Shown: positions 15,913-25,505, numbered from the stretch's first letter. The stretch: 64,000 nt of DNA from Maribacter caenipelagi (GCF_004364175.1 NZ_SNZW01000016.1:62001-126000), one strand, 5' to 3'. Numbers and translations: made by a program. The notes: generated from the sequence alone by a model not told the origin.

Positions 15913-17820
15913 CTATAATGAATTCTCCATAATTTCCTGAACTACCTCTGGGTTCAGTAGGGTACTGGTATCACCTAAATTGCTGGTGTCATTACTGGCA
16001 ATTTTACGTAGAATTCTTCGCATGATTTTTCCACTGCGGGTTTTTGGTAATCCCGATACAAACTGTATTTTATCTAGTTTAGCAATAGGACCCACATGTT
16101 CGGTAATCTGCTGATTGATTTCTTTTCTTAGATTGTCACGATCTCTACTTTCACCTGTTTCCTTTAAGATGACATAGCCATAGAGGGCATTTCCTTTTAC
16201 ATCATGTGGAAAACCTACTATAGCTGATTCTGCTACTGCCGGGTGCTCATTGATAGCATCTTCAATTGGTGCGGTGCCTAAATTATGACCAGATACAATA
16301 ATGACATCATCGACACGACCTGTTATTCTGTAATACCCTACGGCATCTCTCAAAGCTCCATCACCTGTAAAATACATGTTTTCATAGGCTGAAAAATAGG
16401 TGTCTCTATAACGATCATGATTTCCCCAAATAGTTCTTGCAATAGATGGCCAGGGAAATTTAACACATAAACGGCCTTCTACTTGATTTCCTTTTATCTC
16501 TTTGGCATTCTCATCCATCAAAGCAGGTTGAATACCAATAAATGGTAGCGTTGCGTAAGTCGGAGTAGTCGGAGTTACATACGGAATAGGAGTAATCATA
16601 ATACCACCAGTCTCGGTTTGCCACCAAGTATCTACAATTGGGCTGTTCTTTTTACCCACATTATTATTGTACCAATGCCAAGCTTCCTCATTTATTGGTT
16701 CGCCCACAGATCCTAATACTTTAAGACTCGATAGGTCATATTTTTCAACGTATTCTAAGTTCTCTTTCGCTAATGCTCTAATAGCTGTTGGCGCGGTATA
16801 AAACTGATTTACTTTATGTTTTTGGACCACATCCCAAAATCGACCAAAATCTGGATACGAAGGAACGCCTTCAAACATCAAAGTAGTTGCACCATTGGCT
16901 AACGGTCCATAAACTATATACGAGTGTCCTGTAATCCATCCAATATCGGCAGTACACCAATACACATCATTCTCTTTATATTGAAATACATTTTTAAAAG
17001 TATATGCTGTATACACCATGTAACCAGCTGTGGTATGGACCATTCCTTTTGGGGTTCCTGTTGATCCCGAAGTATAAAGAATAAACAATGGGTCTTCGGC
17101 ATCCATAATTTCGGCTACACAATCTGCATAAGCTTCATCAAGTAATGGCTGTAGCCATTTATCTCTTCCTGGCACCATAGTAATGTCAGAACCCGTACGT
17201 TTTACAACCAAAACATTCGCTACACCTGGGCATGCTTCTAATGCTTTATCTACAATACCTTTTAAATCGATAGATTTATTGCCGCGAAAAGATCCGTCTG
17301 ATGTCAATACAATTTTACAGTCAGAATCATTGATACGTGTTGATAGTGCGTGAGATGAAAACCCTGCAAATACTACCGAATGTATCGCACCAATACGTGC
17401 ACATGCTAAAAGTGCTACCGATAACTCAGGAATCATGGGTAAATAAATACACACACGATCACCTTTTTTAACACCATGGTCCAATAAAACATTTGCCATA
17501 CGACAAACACGTTCATGTAGTTGCCTGTAAGTAATATGAAGTGCTTCTTCATCAGTATTGTTGGGTTCGAATATGATTGCCGTTTTTTCACCTCTTGTTG
17601 GTAAATGACGATCTAAACAGTTTTCGGTAATGTTCAATTTCGCACCTTCGAACCATTTTATCTCGGGCTTCTTAAAATCCCAATTAAGAACATTGTCCCA
17701 GCGCTTGCGCCAAACAAAATGTTCTTCGGCAATTTCTTCCCAAAATGCTTCAGGATTACGGACTGATTTTCGGTAGACTTGATAATACTCCTCCAGATGT
17801 TTAATGTGGTAATTACTCAT
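15913..17820 (-). CDS. acs: Acetate--CoA ligase (AMP-forming)
   Basis: Activates acetate to acetyl-CoA through acetyl-AMP. The 635 residues (ATG at 17820; an in-frame ATG eight codons upstream is possible) contain the ANL signatures: YTSGSTGTPKGMVHTTAGY (P-loop, AMP binding), DTWWQTETGG (A5), YFTGDGALRD (A7), VSGHNLGTAPIEDAINEHPA (A8 hinge) and the C-terminal PKTRSGKIMRRILRKIA with the catalytic, normally acetylation-controlled Lys. WFEGAKLNITENCLDRH at the N terminus is typical of acetyl-CoA synthetases. The length is that of the family (about 650). It is downstream of a symporter and DUF4212 gene, an arrangement for acetate uptake and activation. Confidence 0.95.
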   Translation of the reverse strand: MSNYHIKHLEEYYQVYRKSVRNPEAFWEEIAEEHFVWRKRWDNVLNWDFKKPEIKWFEGAKLNITENCLDRHLPTRGEKTAIIFEPNNTDEEALHITYRQLHERVCRMANVLLDHGVKKGDRVCIYLPMIPELSVALLACARIGAIHSVVFAGFSSHALSTRINDSDCKIVLTSDGSFRGNKSIDLKGIVDKALEACPGVANVLVVKRTGSDITMVPGRDKWLQPLLDEAYADCVAEIMDAEDPLFILYTSGSTGTPKGMVHTTAGYMVYTAYTFKNVFQYKENDVYWCTADIGWITGHSYIVYGPLANGATTLMFEGVPSYPDFGRFWDVVQKHKVNQFYTAPTAIRALAKENLEYVEKYDLSSLKVLGSVGEPINEEAWHWYNNNVGKKNSPIVDTWWQTETGGIMITPIPYVTPTTPTYATLPFIGIQPALMDENAKEIKGNQVEGRLCVKFPWPSIARTIWGNHDRYRDTYFSAYENMYFTGDGALRDAVGYYRITGRVDDVIIVSGHNLGTAPIEDAINEHPAVAESAIVGFPHDVKGNALYGYVILKETGESRDRDNLRKEINQQITEHVGPIAKLDKIQFVSGLPKTRSGKIMRRILRKIASNDTSNLGDTSTLLNPEVVQEIMENSL

Positions 17821-17888
17821 GGTATGCGTTAATTTAATATGCAAAGGGTGTTGAAATCCTTTGGTTGTTGAATGTTGATTTGTTTTTG

Positions 17889-19583
17889 TTAATGTCCTGT
17901 GGCTTCACCTGCACCACTAGGTATTCTAATATTTTCTACAATTTCTTGAACATCTTTAGGTGGTTCCGGAGTGAATTGAAGAACGATAATTGCTATAATA
18001 AAGTTAGCAATCATAGCGATACTACCAAAGCCTTCGGGCGAAATACCGAACCACCAATCTGCCGGGGTTCCACCACCAAACCAGCCAAATTTAAACTTGG
18101 TCATATAGAAGAGCATAAGAACGATGCCGACTACCATTCCGCTAATCGCTCCTTCTTTATTCATTTTTTTATAAAATATACCAAGAACTATTGCGGGGAA
18201 GAATGATGCCGCTGCCAAACCGAATGCCAGTGCTACCACGGCAGCAACAAAACCGGGCGGATTAATACCAAAATAACCTGCGATTACTACTGCTACTGTC
18301 GCTGCGCCTCTTGCGACCCATAATTCTGCTTTGTCTGAAATATTCGGTTTAAATACTTTTTTGACCAAATCATGAGAAACAGATGCTGAAATCACTAATA
18401 AAAGCCCTGCGGCTGTTGAAAGTGCAGCTGCTAATCCGCCAGCTGCTACCAAAGCAATTACCCATGCAGGTAAATCTGCAATTTCAGGATTTGCCAAAAC
18501 CATAATGTCATTATCTATGGTTAACTCATTTTTGGTTTTATCAGCTACATATTGAATTTTGCCATCTTCATTTTTATCATCAAAAGATAGGAGTCCCGTT
18601 TCTTCCCAGTTTTTAAACCAAACTGGCATGCTAGAATATTCTTCATCACTAACGGTGTTAATAAGATTAGTCTTTGCAAATACAGAAACAGCTGGTGCTG
18701 TGGTGTAAAGAATAGCAATTAATAGCAATGCTAAACCAGCAGATTTGCGTGCATCTTTTACTTTTTTAACGGTAAAAAATCGAACGATTACATGCGGTAA
18801 TCCTGCGGTACCTACCATTAAGGCTAAAGTAATTGCAAAAATATCTGTTATGGATTTAGAGCCATCGGTATATTCGTTGAACCCAAGTTCTGTTGATAAT
18901 CCGTCTAGCTTATCTAATAAGAAAGTGCCAGAGCCATCATTTAAAGTTGACCCCATGCCTAATTGCGGAATAGGGTTTCCGGTCATTTGTATGGATATGA
19001 AAATAGCGGGAACCATAAAGGCAAAAATCAAAACGCAATACTGTGCAACCTGTGTATAAGTGATGCCTTTCATTCCACCTAAAACAGCATAGAAAAGAAC
19101 GATGATCATGCCTATTATAACACCTGTATTGATATCTACTTGAAGAAATCTTGAGAAGACTACACCAACACCGCGCATTTGACCAGCTACGTAAGTAAAT
19201 GACACAATTAGTGCGCAAATAACAGCCACAATACGTGCTGTTTTAGAGTAGTAGCGATCACCAATAAAATCAGGAACGGTGAACTTGCCGAATTTTCTTA
19301 AGTAAGGTGCCAATAGTAATGCTAGTAATACATAACCGCCCGTCCAGCCCATTAAGTATACGGAGCCGTCATATCCGGCAAAGGATATTATCCCTGCCAT
19401 TGAAATGAATGATGCTGCGGACATCCAATCGGCTGCCGTTGCCATTCCGTTGGCAAGTGGTGAAACTCCGCCACCGGCAACATAAAAGTCTTTTGTGGAT
19501 CCTGCTCGCGAATAAATCGCGATTCCTATGTACAGTGCAAAGGTGAGGCCTACTAAAAAATACGTCCAGGTTTGAACACTCAT
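17889..19583 (-). CDS. Sodium:solute symporter family protein, probable acetate/monocarboxylate transporter
   Basis: A 564-residue SSS-family protein with about 13 membrane helices. The family core is seen in KDFYVAGGGVSPLANGMATAADWMSAASFI (positions 31-60, helix 2 with substrate and sodium site), FTVPDFIGDRYYSKTARIVA, and VAAGGLAAALSTAAGLLLV. It is similar to ActP-type acetate permeases. A hydrophilic stretch (about 305-370) between two helices includes an EF-hand-like loop, Asp336-Lys-Asn338-Glu-Asp340-Gly-Lys-Ile343, lacking the final Glu. It sits between the DUF4212 gene (33-base gap) and acs (68-base gap), so acetate is the likely substrate. Not proven: other short-chain acids are possible. 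Confidence 0.9.
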   Translation of the reverse strand: MSVQTWTYFLVGLTFALYIGIAIYSRAGSTKDFYVAGGGVSPLANGMATAADWMSAASFISMAGIISFAGYDGSVYLMGWTGGYVLLALLLAPYLRKFGKFTVPDFIGDRYYSKTARIVAVICALIVSFTYVAGQMRGVGVVFSRFLQVDINTGVIIGMIIVLFYAVLGGMKGITYTQVAQYCVLIFAFMVPAIFISIQMTGNPIPQLGMGSTLNDGSGTFLLDKLDGLSTELGFNEYTDGSKSITDIFAITLALMVGTAGLPHVIVRFFTVKKVKDARKSAGLALLLIAILYTTAPAVSVFAKTNLINTVSDEEYSSMPVWFKNWEETGLLSFDDKNEDGKIQYVADKTKNELTIDNDIMVLANPEIADLPAWVIALVAAGGLAAALSTAAGLLLVISASVSHDLVKKVFKPNISDKAELWVARGAATVAVVIAGYFGINPPGFVAAVVALAFGLAAASFFPAIVLGIFYKKMNKEGAISGMVVGIVLMLFYMTKFKFGWFGGGTPADWWFGISPEGFGSIAMIANFIIAIIVLQFTPEPPKDVQEIVENIRIPSGAGEATGH

Positions 19584-19616
19584 AATGTAGTTTTTTGGTG
19601 GTTAAAGGTTGTGGTA

Positions 19617-19877
19617 TTATTCGTCGTATCCATATTTTTTGTCCAACTTGTTCATAAGTCTTACATAAACAAAAATCAGGATGACAAATACATATATTGA
19701 TCCTTGCTGAGCAAACCAAAAACCTAATTTGAAACCTCCTATTTTTATAGTATCCAAAGATTCTTTAAATAGTATTCCCGCACCGAAAGAAACCATAAAC
19801 CAGATAGCCATTAAAATGAATAAGTACCTAATATTTTCTTTCCAGTATGCGGTTGCTTTCTTTTGTTTTTCTGACAT
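19617..19877 (-). CDS. DUF4212 family small membrane subunit of the symporter
   Basis: Probably 86 residues from the ATG at 19877; in-frame ATGs at 19913 and 19934 would add up to 19 residues. The sequence KKATAYWKENIRYLFILMAI is followed by two transmembrane helices (LFILMAIWFMVSFGAGIL and GFWFAQQGSIYVFVILIFVY) and a basic end KLDKKYGYDE. DUF4212 proteins occur upstream of sodium:solute symporters and are thought to be an accessory subunit, analogous to YjcH (DUF485) in E. coli yjcH-actP. The order DUF4212, symporter, acs supports a role in acetate uptake. Whether it is needed for activity or stability is unknown. Confidence 0.83.
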   Translation of the reverse strand: MSEKQKKATAYWKENIRYLFILMAIWFMVSFGAGILFKESLDTIKIGGFKLGFWFAQQGSIYVFVILIFVYVRLMNKLDKKYGYDE

Positions 19878-20009
19878 GTCTATTTCGGTTTTGATGAATT
19901 GAGTATCCTTCATAACTATCACAGGAAACTTCAATAAAAATTAGTTCGCTACAGCGGTAAATCGTTGTGTTTCTTAATCTCGAATATCGAGTAAATTAGG
20001 TAAAAAAGT

Positions 20010-21086
20010 TTAATTGGGTATGAACAATACTCCACTAGAAGAATCTTTTTTCGCGCCAGTAACAGATGAGAGCACATTTGTTAATTGTTCTACTCTTAGT
20101 ACACCCATCAAAGCAAATACCAATGCTTCTTTAAATTCTATAATTATTTTTTCTGGCACAACTACCTTGGTTGAATCTCCTAACTTTTGTTGTAAGGTCT
20201 TAATTAAAAAGGAGTTCAATGCACCGCCACCTGTAACCAATAATTGTTGCCTGTCGTGCATGAAATTAAGATTGATTTGTTGCGCTACCTTATCGCATAT
20301 ATGATGAACACTTGTATGAAGTAAATTTTCTAAGGTGTCGTCCGTTTCTTCAACAATGGGCACAACTTCTTCTAAAAACCACTCATAACCAATTGATTTT
20401 GGGTGTGGCAGCAAATAATATTTAAGATTATTTAACCGCTCTAGCATTTCTGGATTGATACCACCAGAACGTGCAAGTTTTCCATCTTCATCATATTCTA
20501 AATCTACCTTTCTGGTAATGTAATTTAAAATCATATTTGCCAAACCGATATCATAAGCAATTCTCTTGTCCTTTATTTCAAAAGATACATTACTGATACC
20601 ACCAAGATTCAGACAATAATCATATTCGTTGAAAAAAATGCGATCACCTATAGGCACTAGTGGAGCTCCTTGTCCGCCAAGTGCCAGGTCATTTGTTCTG
20701 AAATCTGCAATTACTTTAATACCTGTAGCATTTGCTATATGTTGCCCTGAACCTACTTGAAAAGTAAGACCCATTTCTGGTCTGTGGTGGGTGGTATGAC
20801 CGTGACTGGCAATGTAGTCTACTTCTAATTTGTTCTCGTTTATAAATATCGAGGTTTGCTCACCTAGCCAACTACCGTAAGTGTTATGTAATTCAATAAG
20901 TTTTTCTGCGGATAGACTGATTGCATTTTTAAGGGTATTCAACATATCTGATGAATACTTAACACTTTTTGTTTCTTTAATAACAAACTCCCACACCCCA
21001 TTTTTCTCCCAAATGTGGCAATATGCTAAATCTAGACCATCTAATGATGTGCCCGACATGAGGCCAATAATTTTATATGTTTTCAT
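20010..21086 (-). CDS. anmK: Anhydro-N-acetylmuramic acid kinase
   Basis: Cleaves and phosphorylates 1,6-anhydro-MurNAc with ATP to MurNAc-6-phosphate in peptidoglycan recycling. The 358 residues start KTYKIIGLMSGTSLDGLDLA, the family's phosphate loop. Also seen are IASHGHTTHHRPEMGLTFQVG, ADFRTNDLALGGQGAPLVPI, NLGGISNV and the catalytic segment AYDIGLANMILN, in which the Asp is the expected general base and the following GLAN replaces the more usual GPGN or GPAN. LLVTGGGALNSFLI is the adenine-binding end. It lies 24 bases downstream of nagZ, as part of the wall-recycling run. Slightly shorter than Pseudomonas AnmK (about 363-369). Confidence 0.94.
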   Translation of the reverse strand: MKTYKIIGLMSGTSLDGLDLAYCHIWEKNGVWEFVIKETKSVKYSSDMLNTLKNAISLSAEKLIELHNTYGSWLGEQTSIFINENKLEVDYIASHGHTTHHRPEMGLTFQVGSGQHIANATGIKVIADFRTNDLALGGQGAPLVPIGDRIFFNEYDYCLNLGGISNVSFEIKDKRIAYDIGLANMILNYITRKVDLEYDEDGKLARSGGINPEMLERLNNLKYYLLPHPKSIGYEWFLEEVVPIVEETDDTLENLLHTSVHHICDKVAQQINLNFMHDRQQLLVTGGGALNSFLIKTLQQKLGDSTKVVVPEKIIIEFKEALVFALMGVLRVEQLTNVLSSVTGAKKDSSSGVLFIPN

Positions 21087-21110
21087 TTGGATGTTTTATA
21101 ATACAATGAA

Positions 21111-22667
21111 TTAGTTTAATAGAACTGGTAATTTTCCTTTTGCTTCAATACTACCTAAAAAATGTTCGGTGGCAACATCTTGAAATTCTTTGAAATTCTG
21201 ATAAGCAATTACAGTTGCCGTTGTTTTTTCGGTTTTAAAAAACTTAAGCGCATACGGATTCCCAAAGTGATATAGCACAACATTTTTAGTTGTAATTAGG
21301 TCGTTTATAAAGTTGATTTCTTCGTCAAAAAATCCGAAGCTGTTAGTCGGCTTTATTTGTGGGGGAGTTAATAGAAGTAAGATTTCGGTTTCCATCTCAA
21401 CTTCTTTTTTCATTTCAAAGATATTATTTAAAATATCTTGCTTCGTTTGGTCGGTACCAAATCGTTTTATGGTTAACGTACAGAAATTTGTTGTTTTAAA
21501 TGCTGCAATATCTGTAGCTGAACCATGATGTAAAGTCAGTGAATTCTCTGCTATTTTTCTATTTAAAGAACTAGCGTCGGTTATCTCTAGTTCTAAACCC
21601 TCTTTCGATATCGCTTTTTCTTTCAGCTGCCAAATTCGTTCAATACTTTTGTTGATTTGAGTCTCAGTGGCATTTTTTAAGATGAGCTGAATTCCTTCTT
21701 TTATATGTTCGGCAAAACATAAAACATCATTACCGGCGTCAAAAGCTAACCATTCTAGTTCTCCCTTAATAGGATAATGTTTTGATACCGCATGCATATT
21801 CAAGGCATCGGAAATAACAACGCCGTCAAATCCCATTTCAGTACGTAGTATTCCGGTAATAATATCTTTATTGATGCTTGAAGGTAGACTTGCGTTTTTA
21901 GTTAATGCAGGAACAGATAAGTGACCCACCATAACTGAATCGACACCTTCATCAATTAATTTTTGAAAAGGATACAATTCATTTTCAATTAGTTCTTCTT
22001 TCGATTTATCTATAACCGGTAATCCTAAATGCGAATCTGTAGCGGTATCTCCGTGACCAGGGAAATGTTTAATGCTCGTGAGTACACCTTCACTTTGGGT
22101 TCCTTTTACAAATGCAGTTGTCATAGCGACTACGTTGTACTTGTCATCACCAAAGGAGCGATACCCGATTACAGGATTATTCGGATTTATGTTTATATCA
22201 ACAACAGGAGAAAGATTCCAATGAATACCGGCAGCTTTACAATCTTTGGCTATTTGCTTACCCACTTCAAAAACTAATGTTTCATTATCCGCATTTGCAC
22301 CAAGAGTTATGGCATATGGATATTGGGGAGTATTTTCTATTCGCATGGCTAATCCCCATTCGGCATCAATAGATATCAATAGGGGGTAGGTTGCCGCTTT
22401 TTGATATCTATTGATGAGGTTTTTTAAGGTGTCAAAACTATTTTCATTGACCACTATTTTTTTCTTGCCTTCGAAATTGGTAGCAGCACTTGCTCTTGAA
22501 TGAAAAAAACAGAGTCCGCCAACGTGGTGCTCCGAAATCAGTTTTTCTAATTGCTGTATCTCTTCTTCTGTATCATTTATAAAAGCTGCGGGCATAAAAA
22601 GCTGTCCGACTTTCTCAATTAAAGAGATTTGTGTTAATGCTTCTTTTGTAGGTATAATTTTATTCAT
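21111..22667 (-). CDS. nagZ: Glycoside hydrolase family 3 beta-N-acetylhexosaminidase (NagZ-type)
   Basis: Removes non-reducing GlcNAc from imported anhydro-muropeptides. It has no signal peptide, consistent with a cytoplasmic enzyme. GH3 landmarks are GVLTSIKHFPGHGDTATDSH (194-213) with Lys200-His201 and the Asp211-His213 pair used by NagZ as general acid/base, and VVISDALNMHAVSKH with nucleophile Asp287. At 518 residues it has, beyond the 340-residue TIM barrel, a C-terminal extension (about 360-518) not present in E. coli NagZ (341 residues), resembling the alpha/beta second domain of GH3 enzymes. Its 3' neighbour is anmK and it overlaps the permease gene by eight bases, so all act together. 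Confidence 0.92.
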   Translation of the reverse strand: MNKIIPTKEALTQISLIEKVGQLFMPAAFINDTEEEIQQLEKLISEHHVGGLCFFHSRASAATNFEGKKKIVVNENSFDTLKNLINRYQKAATYPLLISIDAEWGLAMRIENTPQYPYAITLGANADNETLVFEVGKQIAKDCKAAGIHWNLSPVVDININPNNPVIGYRSFGDDKYNVVAMTTAFVKGTQSEGVLTSIKHFPGHGDTATDSHLGLPVIDKSKEELIENELYPFQKLIDEGVDSVMVGHLSVPALTKNASLPSSINKDIITGILRTEMGFDGVVISDALNMHAVSKHYPIKGELEWLAFDAGNDVLCFAEHIKEGIQLILKNATETQINKSIERIWQLKEKAISKEGLELEITDASSLNRKIAENSLTLHHGSATDIAAFKTTNFCTLTIKRFGTDQTKQDILNNIFEMKKEVEMETEILLLLTPPQIKPTNSFGFFDEEINFINDLITTKNVVLYHFGNPYALKFFKTEKTTATVIAYQNFKEFQDVATEHFLGSIEAKGKLPVLLN

Positions 22668-23934
22668 TGGGAACTGATGTTTTTTTGCCGAAATCTGCGG
22701 GATAAGAAATGAATTTTAGTAAGAATAGCGCAGGTAAGGCAGCAATAACTACCCAAACGAAAAATCCGTCATAACCCAGCCATTGTTGAATATAGCCGCT
22801 AACCATACCTGGTAGCATCATGCCCAGCGCCATAAAACCTGTGGCAATGGCATAATGTGATGTTTTAGATTTGCCGTCGGCAATATAAATGAGGTACATT
22901 AAAAAGGCGGCAAAACCGAATCCGTAACCGAATTTTTCAAAAATCACTGTTGCTGTTACTGCATAAATATTAGTAGTATTTGTCATCGCTAATACTGCAT
23001 ATAAGATGTTAGGTAGGTTTAGTGAAAGTACCATGGGTAACATCCATTTTTTTAATCCATCTCTAGAAATTAAAACACCTCCTAAAATACCTCCAATAGA
23101 AAGAAAAATAACTCCTGCTGTACCGAAAATTGTTCCAAGCTGTTCTGTTGAATATCCTAATCCGCCTTTATCGGGAGTATCCAATAAAAAGGGAGAAGCC
23201 ATTTTTACTAATTGAGATTCACCCAAACGATAGGTTAGTATGAACGCTAAAGCAATACCTATACCTGGTTTTTTGAAAAAAGTGGCGAATACTTCTAAGA
23301 ATCCTGCAGGCTTTTCTTTTTCTTCGTTGCTTTCAGATTCATATTTCGGTGTAACAAAGAAGTTGGTAACCGTCATGATCAACATTAAAAACGCTGCAGC
23401 AGACATGGTTACACTCCAAGCTTTGGTATTGTCACCATATTTGTTTTCTAAAAATCCTGCTAAAACAACGATCAATCCTTCACCGGTTACCATTGCTAGC
23501 CTGTAAAAAGTACTTCGCATACCTACGAAAAAAGATTGTTTTTTTTCAGTCAAACCTAGCATATAATACCCGTCTGAGGCGATGTCGTTAGTTGCCGAGG
23601 CAAAGGCAGCCATCCAAAAACAGGCTAAAGATGATATGAAAAACATATTGGTAGGTAAGGTCAAACCAACACCTAATAGTGAAATCGCAATTAATAGTTG
23701 CATGGTTAAAAACCATTTACGCTTAGTACTTTTTAAATCTACAAGCGGACTCCATAATGGTTTTAAAACCCAAGGTAAATACAATAAACTGGTGTATAGC
23801 CCGATGTCTTCATTGCTGACGCCTAATTTTTTGTACATAATTACCGAAACGGTAACCACCAAAACATACGGCAACCCTTGTGTGAAATATAAAACCGGAA
23901 CCCATGCCCAGGCGCCTTTATCTTTTTGAATCAT
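22660..23934 (-). CDS. AmpG-like MFS muropeptide permease
   Basis: A 424-residue major facilitator protein with about 12 transmembrane segments. The N terminus WVPVLYFTQGLPYVLVVTVS, LLYLPWVLKPLWSPLVDLK, AFASATNDIASDGYYM and GMRSTFYRLAMVTGEG match the AmpG pattern (FxxGxP, WxxKxxWxPxxD, xATxDIAxDxY). AmpG imports GlcNAc-anhydroMurNAc peptides. The overlap of 8 bases with nagZ and of 17 bases with the GHL10 gene upstream shows a tight operon. The substrate assignment rests on family and context; the gene symbol is left empty because many Bacteroidota AmpG-like proteins are unproven. Confidence 0.88.
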   Translation of the reverse strand: MIQKDKGAWAWVPVLYFTQGLPYVLVVTVSVIMYKKLGVSNEDIGLYTSLLYLPWVLKPLWSPLVDLKSTKRKWFLTMQLLIAISLLGVGLTLPTNMFFISSLACFWMAAFASATNDIASDGYYMLGLTEKKQSFFVGMRSTFYRLAMVTGEGLIVVLAGFLENKYGDNTKAWSVTMSAAAFLMLIMTVTNFFVTPKYESESNEEKEKPAGFLEVFATFFKKPGIGIALAFILTYRLGESQLVKMASPFLLDTPDKGGLGYSTEQLGTIFGTAGVIFLSIGGILGGVLISRDGLKKWMLPMVLSLNLPNILYAVLAMTNTTNIYAVTATVIFEKFGYGFGFAAFLMYLIYIADGKSKTSHYAIATGFMALGMMLPGMVSGYIQQWLGYDGFFVWVVIAALPALFLLKFISYPADFGKKTSVPNE

Positions 23935-25447
23935 TTTTAGGATAGTTCTTTAGGTTGATGACTGTTGGTTTCGTTTCTGCACCATAAAAATCAATAAAGC
24001 TGATACTGTAAAATGATTTACGGTAATCTGATTTTGATATGCGAATAGAATTTCCTGTCACTAAATTTTTATATAATAATTTTTTAATAGGATACGCCTC
24101 TTTCACTTTTCTCCCTGCCTTATAAAGAAGTGCATACCGCAAGCCTTTTAAATCGTCGTATTCTAAAATAACCTCATCATCATCTAATGAAACATCTAAA
24201 AGTTTAGGTGACGTTGAAATATGATTTTTTGCCAGTGAAGAAACAGGATTTAAAGCAGGTAACTTGTAATATTTCTTATGAATATAATCAACAACATCGT
24301 CATTGTCGCTCATTAAAGATTTGGCACTGAACATGATATTACCTTGAATTTGCGGAGTCTCTCGGGCGAGTTCTAATTGATTGGGTATCTCTTTAATATC
24401 GTACCACGCTTTATCGCTGTTATTTCTAATTTTATATGGACCGTTACCTATATATAGGTTAGTGCCATAATTGTTTTTTGACCACCAGTCTACAATTTTG
24501 GTGTGAGATGCTACAGGTAAATCCATACTCCAATATACTTGTGGTGCTAGGTAATCGATCCAACCTTTTTTCATCCAAAGTAAAGGGTCTGCATATAAAT
24601 CTTCGTAGGTGGTTTGCCCTGCTTTGGTATCTGAACCTTTTGGATCGGTCGAATTGTTTTTCCAAACCCCAAACGGACTAATACCAAACTGTACCCATGG
24701 CTTAACCGATTTTATAGTTTTGTGAGATTGACTTACAAGAGAATCTATATTGCTACGTCGCCAGTCATCAATAGTTTGATCCTTTTGTGCGTAAGTTTCA
24801 AATGCAAAAGAGTCATTAAAAACTTCATTGGTGATTTTATAAGGATAGAAATAATCATCGAAATGAATGGCATCAACATCATAGGTAGAAACTAACTCTG
24901 CGATAATGTTAGAAAAATGCTTGCGTACTTCTGGCAATCCAGGATTGTAGTAGTTCTTTTTACCGTAATGTACCATCCACTCAGGGTTTGTGCAATAGTC
25001 ATGCGTTTCTGATAGTACTTCAAAATTCTCATCGAAAGTTGCTCTATACGGGTTTAGCCATGCGTGGAATTCCATACCACGTTGGTGGGCTTCATTGATC
25101 ATCCACTCAAGAACATCTGTATTCCATTTTGGAGGTGTTCCTTCTTCACCCGTAAGAAATCTGGAATATGGTGCGTAATCAGATTTGTAAAAAGCATCAC
25201 CTGCAGCACGAACTTGTACAATTACAGCATTGTAATTTTCCTTTTCATAAAAATCTAGAATTTTAAGGTAGTCCGCTTTTTGTTTCTCTTCAGAATCATT
25301 GCCATTTTTAGGCCAATCGATATTGACCACTGTAGCTATCCATACACCTCTAAATTCTCTCTTCGGATGTTTTTCGTACGATTGAAAAACTCCGCAAGAA
25401 TTAAGAAGTAAAAGTAGTAGTGTGAGTAGTGTTAGTTGTTTTGTCAT
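23918..25447 (-). CDS. GHL10 (DUF187) family glycoside hydrolase lipoprotein, DigH-like
   Basis: A 509-residue lipoprotein: MTKQLTLLTLLLLLLNSCG with acylated Cys18. The mature part has the GHL10 domain: REFRGVWIATVVNIDWPK (family start), VIVQVRAAGDAFYKSDYAPY, WMINEAHQRGMEFHAWLNPYR with conserved His and Asn, DAIHFDDYFYP with Asp residues typical of the catalytic strand, and YLAPQVYWSMD. A C-terminal beta domain (about 400-509) follows. E. coli DigH (formerly YddW), the known member, cleaves peptide-denuded peptidoglycan glycans. The location at the head of ampG-nagZ-anmK fits such a role. The substrate is an inference from family and context. A terminator-like hairpin separates it from nagB upstream. 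Confidence 0.88.
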   Translation of the reverse strand: MTKQLTLLTLLLLLLNSCGVFQSYEKHPKREFRGVWIATVVNIDWPKNGNDSEEKQKADYLKILDFYEKENYNAVIVQVRAAGDAFYKSDYAPYSRFLTGEEGTPPKWNTDVLEWMINEAHQRGMEFHAWLNPYRATFDENFEVLSETHDYCTNPEWMVHYGKKNYYNPGLPEVRKHFSNIIAELVSTYDVDAIHFDDYFYPYKITNEVFNDSFAFETYAQKDQTIDDWRRSNIDSLVSQSHKTIKSVKPWVQFGISPFGVWKNNSTDPKGSDTKAGQTTYEDLYADPLLWMKKGWIDYLAPQVYWSMDLPVASHTKIVDWWSKNNYGTNLYIGNGPYKIRNNSDKAWYDIKEIPNQLELARETPQIQGNIMFSAKSLMSDNDDVVDYIHKKYYKLPALNPVSSLAKNHISTSPKLLDVSLDDDEVILEYDDLKGLRYALLYKAGRKVKEAYPIKKLLYKNLVTGNSIRISKSDYRKSFYSISFIDFYGAETKPTVINLKNYPKNDSKR

Positions 25448-25453
25448 AAATGT

Positions 25454-25490
25454 AAAAAAGGCCCATTTTAAAACTAAAAATAGGCCTTTT
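25454..25490 (-). terminator. Hairpin terminator downstream of nagB
   Basis: AAAAGGCC at 25456-25463 and GGCCTTTT at 25483-25490 form an 8-bp stem, extended by an inner ATTTT/AAAAT pairing after a mismatch. Read on the minus strand it lies between the nagB stop (25506) and the GHL10 start (25447), with a terminal T-run. It partly uncouples nagB from the ampG-nagZ-anmK genes. Confidence 0.6.
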
Positions 25491-25505
25491 AATTCAATTT
25501 AGTTG

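Noticed and set aside
18937-19218. Opposite-frame reading frame of 93 codons in the symporter gene
   Set aside because: Cys- and Arg-rich shadow of the symporter in another frame on the same strand; no start context or homology.
19937-20009. tRNA-like or attenuator structure between the DUF4212 and anmK genes
   Set aside because: Only 75 to 130 bases with no cloverleaf and no convincing hairpin.
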